DNA from: Branchiostoma floridae
Lineage: Eukaryota; Chordata; Leptocardii; Amphioxiformes; Branchiostomatidae
NCBI RefSeq assembly: GCF_000003815.2
Contig: NC_049988.1
Span: forward strand, 22,578,645 to 22,642,644
DNA: 64,000 nt
Direction: 5' to 3'
Positions 33,037 through 42,845 of the stretch are shown here, in pieces. Position numbers and translations under genes: made by a program. A model generated the notes under the pieces. That model did no database searches. It was not told where the DNA came from and saw only the letters and a list, made by a program, of their open reading frames with translations. How positions within the stretch are numbered: position 1 is the stretch's first letter; the number at the start of each line of letters is the position of its first letter.

Positions 33037-33795
33037 ATGGCAGAGGGAGGTAATTGGTCTCCTACTGCTGTTTCCCAAGACTTCCATGATCTGTCTCCAA
33101 CTGGAGTTTCATGCGACAGGGTTGCAAGCGAAGGCAAAGAGCAGCCCACAGCCAGCACAACCAGTCAACTGGAGACAAAGACTCGTGACAAGCCCTACAT
33201 GTGTGGGCAGTGTGGGTACAGGGCAGCTAAGAAGTCTCATTTAGCCGAACATATGAGAACTCATACTGGTGAAAAACCCTACAAGTGTGACCAGTGTGAC
33301 TACTCTGCATCAAAGAAATGCAATTTGGATTATCATTCAGCCAAGCACACTGGTGATAAGCTCTACATGTGTGGGGAGTGTGGGTACAGGACAGCTCGAA
33401 AGCCTGACTTAATGAAACATATGAGAAGTCATACAGGTGAAAAACCCTACAAGTGTGACCAGTGCGACTATTCTGCTGCACGTAAGTCCACATTGTGCCA
33501 GCATAAAGCCAGTCACACTGGCGATAAGCCCTACATGTGTGGGCAGTGTGGGTACAGGGCAGTTTACAAGTCTTACTTATCCCAACATATGAGAACTCAT
33601 ACCGGTGAAAAACCATACAAATGTGACCAGTGTGACTATTCTGCTGCACATAAATCCAACTTGGACAAACATTTAGCCAAGCACACTGGTGATAAGCCCT
33701 ACATGTGTGGGGAATGTGGGTACAGGACAGCTCGGAGGTCTGACTTGTCGCGACACATGAGAACTCATACTGGTGAAAAACAGCTACAAATGTGA
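33037..33795 (+). CDS. ZNF7: C2H2 zinc-finger protein, 7 fingers, ended by a frameshift
   Basis: The product has 252 residues from MAEGGNWSPT. Fingers 1-7 are intact, with contact residues KSHE, KCNY, RPDK, RSTQ, YSYQ, HSNK, RSDR, the same as ZNF2 fingers 1-7. Unlike ZNF2, finger 1 keeps its Cys. After finger 7 the linker has one extra base (GAAAAACAGCTACAAATGTG), giving EKQLQM and a stop. In the shifted frame a last finger (CDQCNYSATKK) and tail RQHRH continue to TAG at 33860-33862, matching the ends of ZNF4 and ZNF11. The array is the shortest here. Confidence 0.9.
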   Translation: MAEGGNWSPTAVSQDFHDLSPTGVSCDRVASEGKEQPTASTTSQLETKTRDKPYMCGQCGYRAAKKSHLAEHMRTHTGEKPYKCDQCDYSASKKCNLDYHSAKHTGDKLYMCGECGYRTARKPDLMKHMRSHTGEKPYKCDQCDYSAARKSTLCQHKASHTGDKPYMCGQCGYRAVYKSYLSQHMRTHTGEKPYKCDQCDYSAAHKSNLDKHLAKHTGDKPYMCGECGYRTARRSDLSRHMRTHTGEKQLQM

Positions 33796-33862
33796 CCAGT
33801 GTAACTATTCTGCAACAAAGAAAGTCTATTTGGACCGACATATAAGACAACACAGACACTAG
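33796..33862 (+). pseudogene. Out-of-frame last finger of ZNF7
   Basis: One base of frameshift separates it from the main ORF. Its codons are otherwise undamaged and finish with the family ending RQHRH. Confidence 0.8.
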
Positions 33863-34316
33863 TGAAAAACGCTACATGTGTGGGGAGTGTGGGTAGAGGA
33901 TCGGTGAAGTGCGACTTTAGCAAGGATATCTGCATTTGAAAACCATTAAGGGAAACACAACAGTGTATGTTTAAGAAATATGATCAGGACATCTGAGACA
34001 ACTTCTTTATCCAGACTTATATCGTAACAGACAGCGTACCAGTGTTGTATATCATCTAGCTCAGGAAACACTAAAGAAAAACTGAAGGCATAGGGGCTGA
34101 AAGAACTCTTCAACAGAAGTCATGTACTAGTAGCTGAAATATATGTAAATGCAGGAAGAACAATTCACGTGTCCTATTCTAATACATGAGAACAAGTCAT
34201 CTCACAGTTACGAGCGTGTATATACTCTGGTGATGTGATCTATGGTCAGTTATATTCCTTTTTCTATTGAAGTTCTATAAAAGATCGAATGTAACTATTG
34301 TGTGAAAATTGGGAAG

Positions 34317-34532
34317 TTTAATAAAAGCACAAATCCGATTCTATTGTGTCTTGTGTCGAAGGTGACTTCTTCTCTTTAATAAAAGCACAAATCCGATTAT
34401 ATTGTGTCTTGTGTCGAAGGTGACTTCTTCTCTTTAATAAAAGCACAAATCCTATTCTATTGTATCTTGTGTCGAAGGTGACTTCTTCTCTTTAATAAAA
34501 GCACAAATCCTATTATATTGTGTTTTGTGTGG
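34317..34532 (+). repeat. 58-bp poly(A)-signal repeat, 4 copies (ZNF7 3' UTR)
   Basis: Four AATAAA signals with GT-rich downstream elements, otherwise as at 9456. Confidence 0.85.
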
Positions 34533-34994
34533 ACAATGTTGTGCTGGCCCGTTGGTCTATCCCAGATGTGCTCCATCCCAGAAACGCCACTGTTTACGCC
34601 GAGGTCTCCATATTTGGTTCGACCTCGTGACGCTTTCTTGACGTTTTTGGATGCTCTGCTATGATGATTGATGCATAGTTCGTAATCTACGCGATCGGAA
34701 TCTATTTCATGAAGCGGCCGCTGAGCCTAGATCTTAGGTGATTGTGTTAGGGCTAGACCGGCCCATGGAGTCCCAAACTTGATTTGGTTTGTGCAAACTG
34801 AATTTTTTGTAGATTTGCTTTACGTATATGCGATCTTCTATCACAATTTAGCTAGGAAGAAACCGAGTACACGTTCTGGATAAACATGTCAGCTTATAGA
34901 GGACTCGTCCCGATCAGGGCGCATCCTGGGTATCCAGAAAGCTGTCCTTCTCTTGCGTCATGTTCCTGGATAGTACAGATGTGCTTCGAGGCGC

Positions 34995-35143
34995 GTCTGC
35001 TGGAGAAGGGGTGGCGTATCCCAGAAGGGCGTCTGCTGTAGAAGGGGTGGGGTATCCCAGAAGCGCGTCTGCTGTAGAAGGGGTGGCGTATCCCAGAAGC
35101 GCGTCTGCTGTAGAAGGGGTGGCGTATCCCAGAAGTGCGTCTG
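34995..35143 (+). repeat. 36-bp minisatellite, about 4 copies
   Basis: This is the shortest array of the family. It is preceded by a 230-base segment (about 34760-34990) that ZNF11 also has but ZNF2 and ZNF4 lack. Paired octamers follow at 35160-35167 and 35184-35191. Confidence 0.95.
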
Positions 35144-35315
35144 AGCGGGTTTCATTGTTATGCAAATTATCTCCTCATTGATTATGCAAATCAGATATTG
35201 ATCTGCATAAATTATATTCAATTATATGAAGCATCACGACGACCTGTCCACCATTGTTGAATTATTCCCTTTTAAATTCTGACACTAAACAGGTCCCTGC
35301 AATTCCAAACAAGTT

Positions 35316-36306
35316 TTTATTTTTTTTTTATTTTTTTTTTATTCAAAACATTCAAACAGGAATACAGAGTGACAAAAGGGGGCGCACTCAAGTGCAGGAC
35401 TTATTTTGACGCTACCCCTTACATAAAAAAGCATACATATTTTACAGAGAGAAATCAAGTACAAATGAAAAGCAAAGGAAAATCACATCAGACAGAAAAT
35501 AATACATTGTACTTAATATAACAAGAAAGGATAAGCGCAAGTCCAGTTTCCCACCCACTGATGAAATAATTCGACACATTACAAAAAATGCCAGGACAAC
35601 TGTGTTTTAAAAACGCTTAGTTGTAGTGATGAAGTTTTGGGTTGTTAATAGAATATTTGAGTTGACAACAGATGAATGTAAAGGACTACCACGGAGTGAA
35701 AGGGAAACTTTAGCGTTGTTCGATAGTGATGAGAGGTTAAGGGTGTGTCCTAAGAGCCTGGAGAGTTTGCCGAGGAGGGTTGAGCGTTGGGCATTGTACA
35801 TAGGGCAGTGGAGTAAATAATGTAGTACTGTTTCGCGTTGGCACCCGCAGTTACATGCTGGGCTGTTGAGCAATCCTCGAGTAAAGAGACTGTGGTTTAA
35901 ACTACAGGTGCCAATACGAAGGCGTAATAGGTGAACACAGGAAAGGCGAGGGCCATGACTAAAATAGTTGAGCTTAACAGGTCGTATGGTTTTTAGGAGA
36001 ACAGTTCGAAATTGACAGTAGTTTAAAGAGCGAGTTGACAAATCGAGGTTGTTCCAGTGGTGCGTCGAGTACGGAACAAAGGACCTGGCAAAACGATTTG
36101 TTGAATAATTTAGAGGTTTTAAGTTCATCCTATTACGCAATTCATATGAACATGATGAGAGGATAGGTGTGGGTGCTAGCTGAGACAGGTAGTTTCGGGT
36201 TTGACCATTTACAATTTTATAGAACAAACATAATCTATGAAGGTGTCTTCTGTCTGACAGTGTTTCCCAACCAAGTTCATTCCTAGTTGCCAAGTAAGAA
36301 AAGTTG
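35316..36306 (-). mobile_element. 5'-truncated LINE, minus strand, 10-bp target duplication
   Basis: The element starts at the + strand with a T-rich tract (its poly(A) end) and is flanked by CAAACAAGTT at 35306-35315 and 36307-36316. On the minus strand 35607-36306 encodes the C-terminal part of a LINE protein: LSDRRHLHRLCLFYKIVNGQ, a HHWNNLDL motif, and a Cys-rich end CNCGCQRETVLHYLLHCP. The reverse transcriptase core is missing. It splits the conserved block seen intact at 10999, 18730 and 63176. The open frame and clean duplication suggest a young insertion. Confidence 0.88.
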
Positions 36307-36316
36307 CAAACAAGTT

Positions 36317-36740
36317 GCAAAGGAGGCCAAACCTATACCACTTTATCTCTGCCTCAGCAGCTGTCTACCACTCGAAACAAATAGCCATCTGTCCAGAACT
36401 CGAGATATTAACCCAAAAGTTCCGCTGCAGTACAGTGACAAGCCGCTAGGGGGCCCAGGATCCTCATAAAGGCCTACCCACACATAAGATTTCAATAGTC
36501 TCTATCCAGGCGTTCCCGACTTATGCTGGTCTTCTAAAACATACATACATACATACATACATACAAACATACATACTTACATACATACATACATGCAAAT
36601 TGTACCTAAAACATAATCTTTTTGGTGAAGAAAGAAAAGGCATTAAGAAGAAAAGCCCGAAAGGTTTTATGATATGGCTGCTATTCTATAGTGTAGGCGG
36701 GACGCACTGCACACTGAATGTGTAGAAGCAGGCATTAGAT
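36317..36740 (+). other. Class II downstream flank, continued
   Basis: No gene is seen. CATA microsatellite at about 36539-36599, then the GTGTAGGCGGGAC box at about 36691 before the ZNF8 promoter. Confidence 0.55.
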
Positions 36741-36842
36741 TGACCTTTCACCCCACAATACCAGTCACCTTTCACCCCTTGCAGCTCTAGACAGACGCTT
36801 GCAGGAGGATTGTGCGGAGGTGATAATCAACACTGGAAGCAG
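36741..36842 (+). promoter_or_regulatory. ZNF8 promoter block and exon 1
   Basis: DR1-like sites are at 36741-36754 and 36765-36778. Donor CAG|GTAAGAACG at 36842/36843. Confidence 0.7.
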
Positions 36843-37534
36843 GTAAGAACGAGATATACATACAACATGACTGCATTATTATGACCTATAGGGGGTAGAG
36901 GTCATTTCTATGGTATGCGGGCGAAATGGGGCAGAATTGTAAGACTTTTCGGGGCGACGAAAATGGAGGTGGGAGGGGGGCATCTTTACCTTCACGGAAA
37001 CAAAGGAAAACATCGTTTTTGCTCCGTTTCTTCTACTTTTTCTTCTCCAAGCAAATAATGAACTAGCCAGACAGCTATCACCATGGTTACTTTCGTTTCC
37101 AAAAATTACGTAAATGAACTTGCAAGACCGCTGTTGCCATGGCAACTGGAGGTGTAGCAGGAACCCTGTGGTGTTCGGTTACATGTAGCAAGTATCAGGA
37201 CAAAATTCGAGGGGCTGGATTATGAATGTGTTTGTGTAGGACTAAACAGGTCTTGTTTAAAACGGCTAGTCTACCCGACAGGCGACCGATAAATCTACTC
37301 AAGATGCCGCTGGGGTTATATAGGTCATTGGGAGAGTCTACTGCAAAATGGGTGGCGCTTTTATGAGGGGTGATTTGTTGTGAGTTGTAGGCGATCTCTA
37401 AAGGTTTGGAATTAAAATGACCAAGCTGTAAATTTTGTGACGCTAGAAAAACTAAGCCTTTGCCTTTTTGTGAATTAATTGCTATCATCTTTATCATTTT
37501 CCCTCACTTTTTTTAAGTTTCTCAAATAGTGGTA

Positions 37535-37975
37535 AAGTCAAGTCAAGTCAAAGTTTATTGCACAACATTTGTAGAACGGGTACAATGTAAGGCAAACTTA
37601 GGTTACGTTATACTACATTATATTGTACATGTATAAGACAACTAACAGTATACAAATAGTATAATTAAGCTAATAACTAACAATAGATGACGGCTATGCA
37701 CTATTCGAAGAAACACAATGTGCAATGTGAGTCAAATCCAGAATGATGCGGCAGACTACTTACTAATACAATGTAACATAAATCTAGACTACTTACAAAA
37801 ATCTGGTAACATACTACATTCAGGCTCCATTTTTTTATACAAACACTATGATTGAAAGGAGACACAGCGAGGATCTTATTATCTAGTTTGTACATTACTA
37901 TGACAATGTCTACAATATTAAGTTGTTATCATGAGGTTTCGAATGGGCGTGGATAGTTTAACCAATTGCAATGCG
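37535..37975 (-). mobile_element. LINE 3' end, minus strand, in ZNF8 intron 1
   Basis: On the minus strand the segment ends GTTGTGCAATAAACTTTGAC followed by TTGAC repeats, a typical LINE poly(A) signal and short tandem tail. The rest is AT-rich 3' UTR-like sequence with no clear protein. The right edge is approximate. Confidence 0.6.
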
Positions 37976-38140
37976 TAAATGCAGGTAAAAAATTTTCCCA
38001 CCCACTTTTATATTAATTATGTTCTAACCTTTTAGTATGCTAGAATATATTAAGGTTAAATGATTTGTTAGCTTGGAACTATCTAGTTTAATTGGTCTAT
38101 TTCTACTTTCCTAATAATTTTCCATTCCATTAGGTTCGAC

Positions 38141-39067
38141 ATGGCAGAGCCAGGTGAGGGGTCTCCTACTGATGTTCCCCAGAATCTCGGTGATGGGTCT
38201 CCTACTAGATTTCTGGGTGACCGGGATGCAAGTACAACCACAGAGAAACCCACAGCGAGAAAAGCCACTTCGGTTAGTCAACAGGAATCAAACGCCTATG
38301 CGAAACCCTACATGTGTGGGGAGTGTGGGTACAGGACTGCTTGGAAGGCTAATTTATCCCGACATATGAGAACTCATGCCGGTGACAAACCCTACAAGTG
38401 TGACCAGTGTGACTATTCTGCTGCACACAAAATAAGTTTGGACTATCATTTAGCCAAACACACTGGTGACAAACCCTACATGTGTGGGGAGTGTGGGTAC
38501 AGGACAGCTCACAAGTCTCACTTATTCCGACATATGAGAACACATACAGGGGAAAAACCCTACAAGTGTGACCAGTGTGACTTTTCTGCTGCAGAGAAGT
38601 CCACCTTGAACCAACATCTAGCCATGCACACTGGCGACAAACCCTACATGTGTGGGGAGTGTGGGTACAGGACAGCTAAGAAGTCTCATTTAGCCGAACA
38701 TATAAGAACTCATACTGGAGAAAAACCCTACAAGTGTGACCAGTGTGACTATTCTGCAACAAGGAAATACCATTTGGACCAACATCTAGCCAAACACACT
38801 GGTGATAAGCCCTACATGTGTGGAGAGTGTGGTTACAGGACAGCTCAGAAGCCAAATTTATCCCAACATATGAGAAAACACACCGGAGTAAAACCCTACA
38901 AGTGTGACCAGTGTGACTATTCTGCTGCACAGGCGTCCACCTTGAACAATCATCTAGCCATGCACACTGGTGATAAGCCCTACATGTGTGGGGAGTGTGG
39001 GTACAGGGTAACTCAGAAGTCTCATTTATCCAAACATATGCGGACTCACACGGGTGAAAAACCCTGA
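38141..39067 (+). CDS. ZNF8: C2H2 zinc-finger protein, 9 fingers, cut by a nonsense codon
   Basis: The product has 308 residues from MAEPGEGSPT. Contact residues (-1,2,3,6): WANR, HISY, HSHR, ESTQ, KSHE, RYHQ, QPNQ, QSTN, QSHK. The ORF ends at TGA where the family has TAC in the linker (EKPY). In the same frame three more fingers follow to 39310, one damaged (PYNYGQC in place of PYMCGEC) and separated from the last by an extra in-frame TAG. Fingers 5-8 are shared with ZNF5 fingers 3-6, including the TGVKP linker. Confidence 0.9.
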   Translation: MAEPGEGSPTDVPQNLGDGSPTRFLGDRDASTTTEKPTARKATSVSQQESNAYAKPYMCGECGYRTAWKANLSRHMRTHAGDKPYKCDQCDYSAAHKISLDYHLAKHTGDKPYMCGECGYRTAHKSHLFRHMRTHTGEKPYKCDQCDFSAAEKSTLNQHLAMHTGDKPYMCGECGYRTAKKSHLAEHIRTHTGEKPYKCDQCDYSATRKYHLDQHLAKHTGDKPYMCGECGYRTAQKPNLSQHMRKHTGVKPYKCDQCDYSAAQASTLNNHLAMHTGDKPYMCGECGYRVTQKSHLSKHMRTHTGEKP

Positions 39068-39310
39068 AAGTGTGACCAGTGTGACCATTCCGCTGCACAT
39101 AAGTCCACCTTCAACCGACATCTAGCCATGCACACGGGTGATAAGCCCTACAATTATGGGCAGTGTGGGTACAGGACAGCTTACGAGTCTAACTTATACC
39201 AGCATATGAGAACGCACACGGGTGAAAAACCCTAGTACAAGTGTGACCAGTGTGACTATTCTGCAGGAAGGAAATATGCATTGGACAAACATTGTAAAAC
39301 ACACCGGTAA
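39068..39310 (+). pseudogene. Decayed in-frame fingers beyond the ZNF8 stop
   Basis: Fingers CDQCDHSAAHKST, YGQCGYRTAYESN (first Cys lost) and CDQCDYSAGRKYA are readable. An additional TAG codon stands at 39233-39235. The end HCKTHR, TAA (39308-39310) matches ZNF5 and ZNF10. Confidence 0.8.
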
Positions 39311-39629
39311 ACAACACAGCATGTGTGAGGAATGTGATTTCGGGACATCTAAGAAAACTTCTTTATCAGACAAAAGTGCAGACCTGTGTTGTATGTCATC
39401 TAGCTTTAATAGGCACACCGATGGAAAACTGTGAATGCGCAGTGGGAGGAAGAACTCTACCACAGAAATCATTAAATAATACTAATATACCATATGTATA
39501 TGCAACATGCATGTAACAAGAACAATTCATGTGTCCTATTCCAATTTTTCACAATAAACCATCTCACAGTTACGAGGGTGTATATGCTGTAGTGATGATG
39601 ACATCTATTTTAAAATTCTATATTCTTCT

Positions 39630-39895
39630 TTCTACTGAGGCGACCGCCTTCGGCGTTTTTTTAAGATTCTGTAATAAAATAACCTTTAGTTGTGTGGAGT
39701 ATGCTGAAAAGGGTGGTTTTGCTGACAGACACTTGAGTCAGATTCGAGTCTTGAAGATGTCCAGGTGGGAGATAAGGCGCCCTCCGCGGGAAAGTCGTTC
39801 CAGTCTTTGATAGTACGCGGGGAAAATGGTCTCTGCCGATACAGTGGGCTACTTTGAGTGGCTCGGTGTGCGGCCGTGTGCATATGGCGGGAAAA
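39630..39895 (-). mobile_element. Antisense LINE reverse-transcriptase fossil (class I 3' flank)
   Basis: On the minus strand 39686-39883 encodes RQRPFSPRTIKDWNDFP, the FFPRTIxDWNxLP motif near the C-terminus of many LINE reverse transcriptases, preceded by ATQSSPLYR. The same block at the same place follows ZNF1 (6143-6395), ZNF6 (31279-31555) and ZNF10 (56648-56895), so the insertion predates the duplications. Confidence 0.8.
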
Positions 39896-39961
39896 GGGTT
39901 GTTTGACTTAGTTGTGGCCTTGTCTTGTAAGGTGTACTTCTGTAATATGACAAGTAGCTTA

Positions 39962-41056
39962 AAGCCCCGGTCACGAGAATCGTACGATTGACTGCGATGG
40001 AGGTTTTATGCGCAGTACGTCGTAAGTCGGGGAAAAATCGGAAGCAATGGTTTAAATATATGAAGCCGTGGTCACAAGAATCGTAGTGCATCGTACGAAG
40101 AGGTCATAAAAGCGTACCTGTGTCAATCGCAGGTGAATCATAGTAAATCGGGGAGCCTCCTATGACGAAAATAGAGCTGAAATAGATTTTGAACATGTTC
40201 AAAATTTCTCCATCGTCGTACGATTTTTATTGCCCCCATATCAGACTTCATTACGGCCATTTTTTTTCTACTGATGAAGTTAAAGATTCATAAATTTTTA
40301 GCATGTGGTCATGGTTCTAGTTTCCCCTGATATTGTCGATGTTGACGAAAAAGGACACTATATCAGTTGCAGCTGTTCGCTAAGCAACCGGAGAACAGCG
40401 CGCCCGTAGAAGAGCCTGCCTTCAAGGCAATTTTGCAACGTGGCAGATTCAGTATCACGCACAGCTGATGCATGCATTTGTTTGATGGCTACAAACACGT
40501 GGGTTCATAATTAGATCAGATCTCATCTCCCGCCTGTCTCGGGTCAGTTTACCATAACCGTAACCATGGGGATAACTCGAACAGAAAGGCGGGCTTATGA
40601 TATAATGTTTATGATATGATTTTTGTCTGGTGACATTTTTTCTTGATAGCACATCATCACAAAAAAAAAAAAAATACGATTTTCGAAAAAGCCTGACTCG
40701 TAGAGCCGACAAGAAGGCCAATATAACCATGCTTGTACTTGATTTGAACCTATGTTTGTAAGACTCATGTTATGGTTTCTTTTGATTTTTTTTTTTTTTC
40801 AGTAAAAGACATCATAGGAAAGTATTAAACAGCCAGATCCACATCTGGTTGGTTAAAGAAGCACAAAAGCGGTCAGGTGGCTATTCAGAAGAAACACAAG
40901 TGAAAAATCGTACGACGCTGGAAAAATTTTGAACATCATCCGATGCCCTGCGATGGCTGATTTTGATTACGATTTAGCTGCGATCCACTGCGATCATCGT
41001 GCGATGTGCGGAATATGCCATCGCAAGGACGTCGTACGATTCTTGTGACCGGGGCT
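39962..41056. mobile_element. 1.1-kb non-autonomous DNA transposon with inverted repeats
   Basis: The left end AAGCCCCGGTCACGAGAATC and right end ATTCTTGTGACCGGGGCT are inverted repeats, both followed inward by CGTACGA motifs. TTA flanks both sides (39959-39961 and 41057-41059), with one or two bases of uncertainty. Paralogous flanks at about 31725 and 56955 run through without it (GTAGTTxxAGTGACTGCC). Inner repeats of GGTCACAAGAATCGTA at about 40069 are notable. No transposase frame. A 3-bp TTA duplication suggests PIF/Harbinger, as inference. Confidence 0.78.
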
Positions 41057-41059
41057 TTA

Positions 41060-42427
41060 GTGACAGCTGCCACGGCTGATATGTAAGAACACAACTGTTA
41101 AGTTAACATAGGGAAGTATTAATAAAAGCACAAATTCCATTCCATTGCCTCTTGTGTGGTATGTGCATAATATTGTGCTGGCCGCACAAGGTCACAGGTC
41201 AGTCTTATTTTCTTGACATAATATGTCACAATAATTGTGTATACTAGTATATATTCAAAAGATCTACTAGTATATATTTGCCATAATGTTATATACTAGT
41301 ATATATTTGAAAGAATGACACAGGACAAGCAGAAAGGATGTGTTTGTAACGCATACCCGGTAAACCACATCATGGTGTAACCCCAGCTTTTTACTGAACT
41401 GCACAAGCTGCAAATCCAGACAGATTTATTTGTCTACTCCAACTTGGGTGGCCCACTATGTAAACAGTTAGAAGATATAAGCGGCGACAGGCGACATGAA
41501 TTCTAGGTAGTATGTCAGACTTAAATGCCCTGTAATTTTCCGAATTGCATAACAATGTCCTAACGGATTTTGTATCTTTTGGGAGGCTTTTACCTTTGAC
41601 ATATTACCTACAATTCGTGTGCCACGTCAAAACACTATATGAAAGAAGGAAGTGAGGAAAAAAAGAAAGCAAGACTATCGGATAATAGCCAATGGGCCAG
41701 AGGAAATCTGTACCATCTAAGGTGCTTATTTCAGACAAAAAAATACGGTACCTCTCCAATGATATAGGCAGAATGTATTACACAATGGTGTAACACACTA
41801 CACTACCCCTGCTGTAGTGCTTGCACCTATGTGTGATGGGCGCGGGGCCTGATGCATCTTACGGTACTGTACTACTAGTACACCGAAATGGCCTGGAATT
41901 TGCCATAGGGCACATTTCTGCAAGGAAGCATCCACATTGTAGAAATTCGTTCCATTGATTTGGGGATTTTAGGCTATTCAAACAACAAGTATATATTTTT
42001 GCCTCCAACGTTAGCATATTATAGATATATGACCAGTGTTTTATTCTTTGAGTGCCCAGTAATTATGTCCACAGATATATATTCACATATTTGGTATATG
42101 TCACTTTGAAATGGTTTACTCAGGTAAAAATGGGCGGGAATGGGTGCTTTGGATGAGTCGATTTTGCGTTTGGTGATTGACAGCATCAGTCCATTTTTTA
42201 TAGGGGTCAATTTACAAAAATGGTTGGTGTTGTAAGAGTCAATTTTGGAACAGAAGTCATTAAGAAACGGTCCGTTCGTGTGTGTGTGTGTGTGTGTGTG
42301 TGTCTGTGTGTGTGTGTGTGTGTGTGTGCGTGTGTGTGTGCGTGTGTGTGTGTTAAATTGAACATTTATGCACAAGAAAGGGGCTGAGAGATAATATCTT
42401 ATTGTGTTAGCTCCCAAATAAATGGGG

Positions 42428-42476
<49 letters not shown>
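41060..42476 (+). other. Upstream flank of CTLD-C, with GT microsatellites
   Basis: No gene is seen. Part (41880-42125) is homologous to 22430-22690 upstream of CTLD-B. Three ACTAGTATATAT motifs lie at 41240-41310. GT repeats occupy about 42279-42352 and 42431-42476, the latter running into the gap. Confidence 0.6.
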
Positions 42477-42576
42477 NNNNNNNNNNNNNNNNNNNNNNNN
42501 NNNNNNNNNNNNNNNNNNNNNNNNNNNNNNNNNNNNNNNNNNNNNNNNNNNNNNNNNNNNNNNNNNNNNNNNNNNN
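42477..42576. other. Assembly gap, 100 N
   Basis: Exactly 100 unknown bases follow a GT microsatellite. A round length normally marks a gap of unknown true size. Sequence upstream of CTLD-C may be missing, including a possible exon-1 duplicate like that of CTLD-B. Confidence 0.98.
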
Positions 42577-42845
42577 AACGATTACATCGATAAGTGTTAC
42601 GTACGTTGGAATAGATTTGTTTGATCTTCTACCTCTCAGCTCAGATTAACTTCTTTTCCTAGAAAATTAGTCTGCCACTTGCAGAAATACAAAATGCCAT
42701 TCGCACCACCTGATGCCACGTCATCCCTACAAATGAATGCAAATGTGGTCTTACGTCGACAGACTAATCAAGGTATTATTTGCTACGTTGATACATTTTT
42801 CTCAGTTATACTTTGCGCGACGGTTGTCTGTACAGTACGGTCCAA

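Noticed and set aside
42422-42649. Open frames across the GT repeat and the gap
   Set aside because: They are made of Cys-Val repeats and unknown bases.
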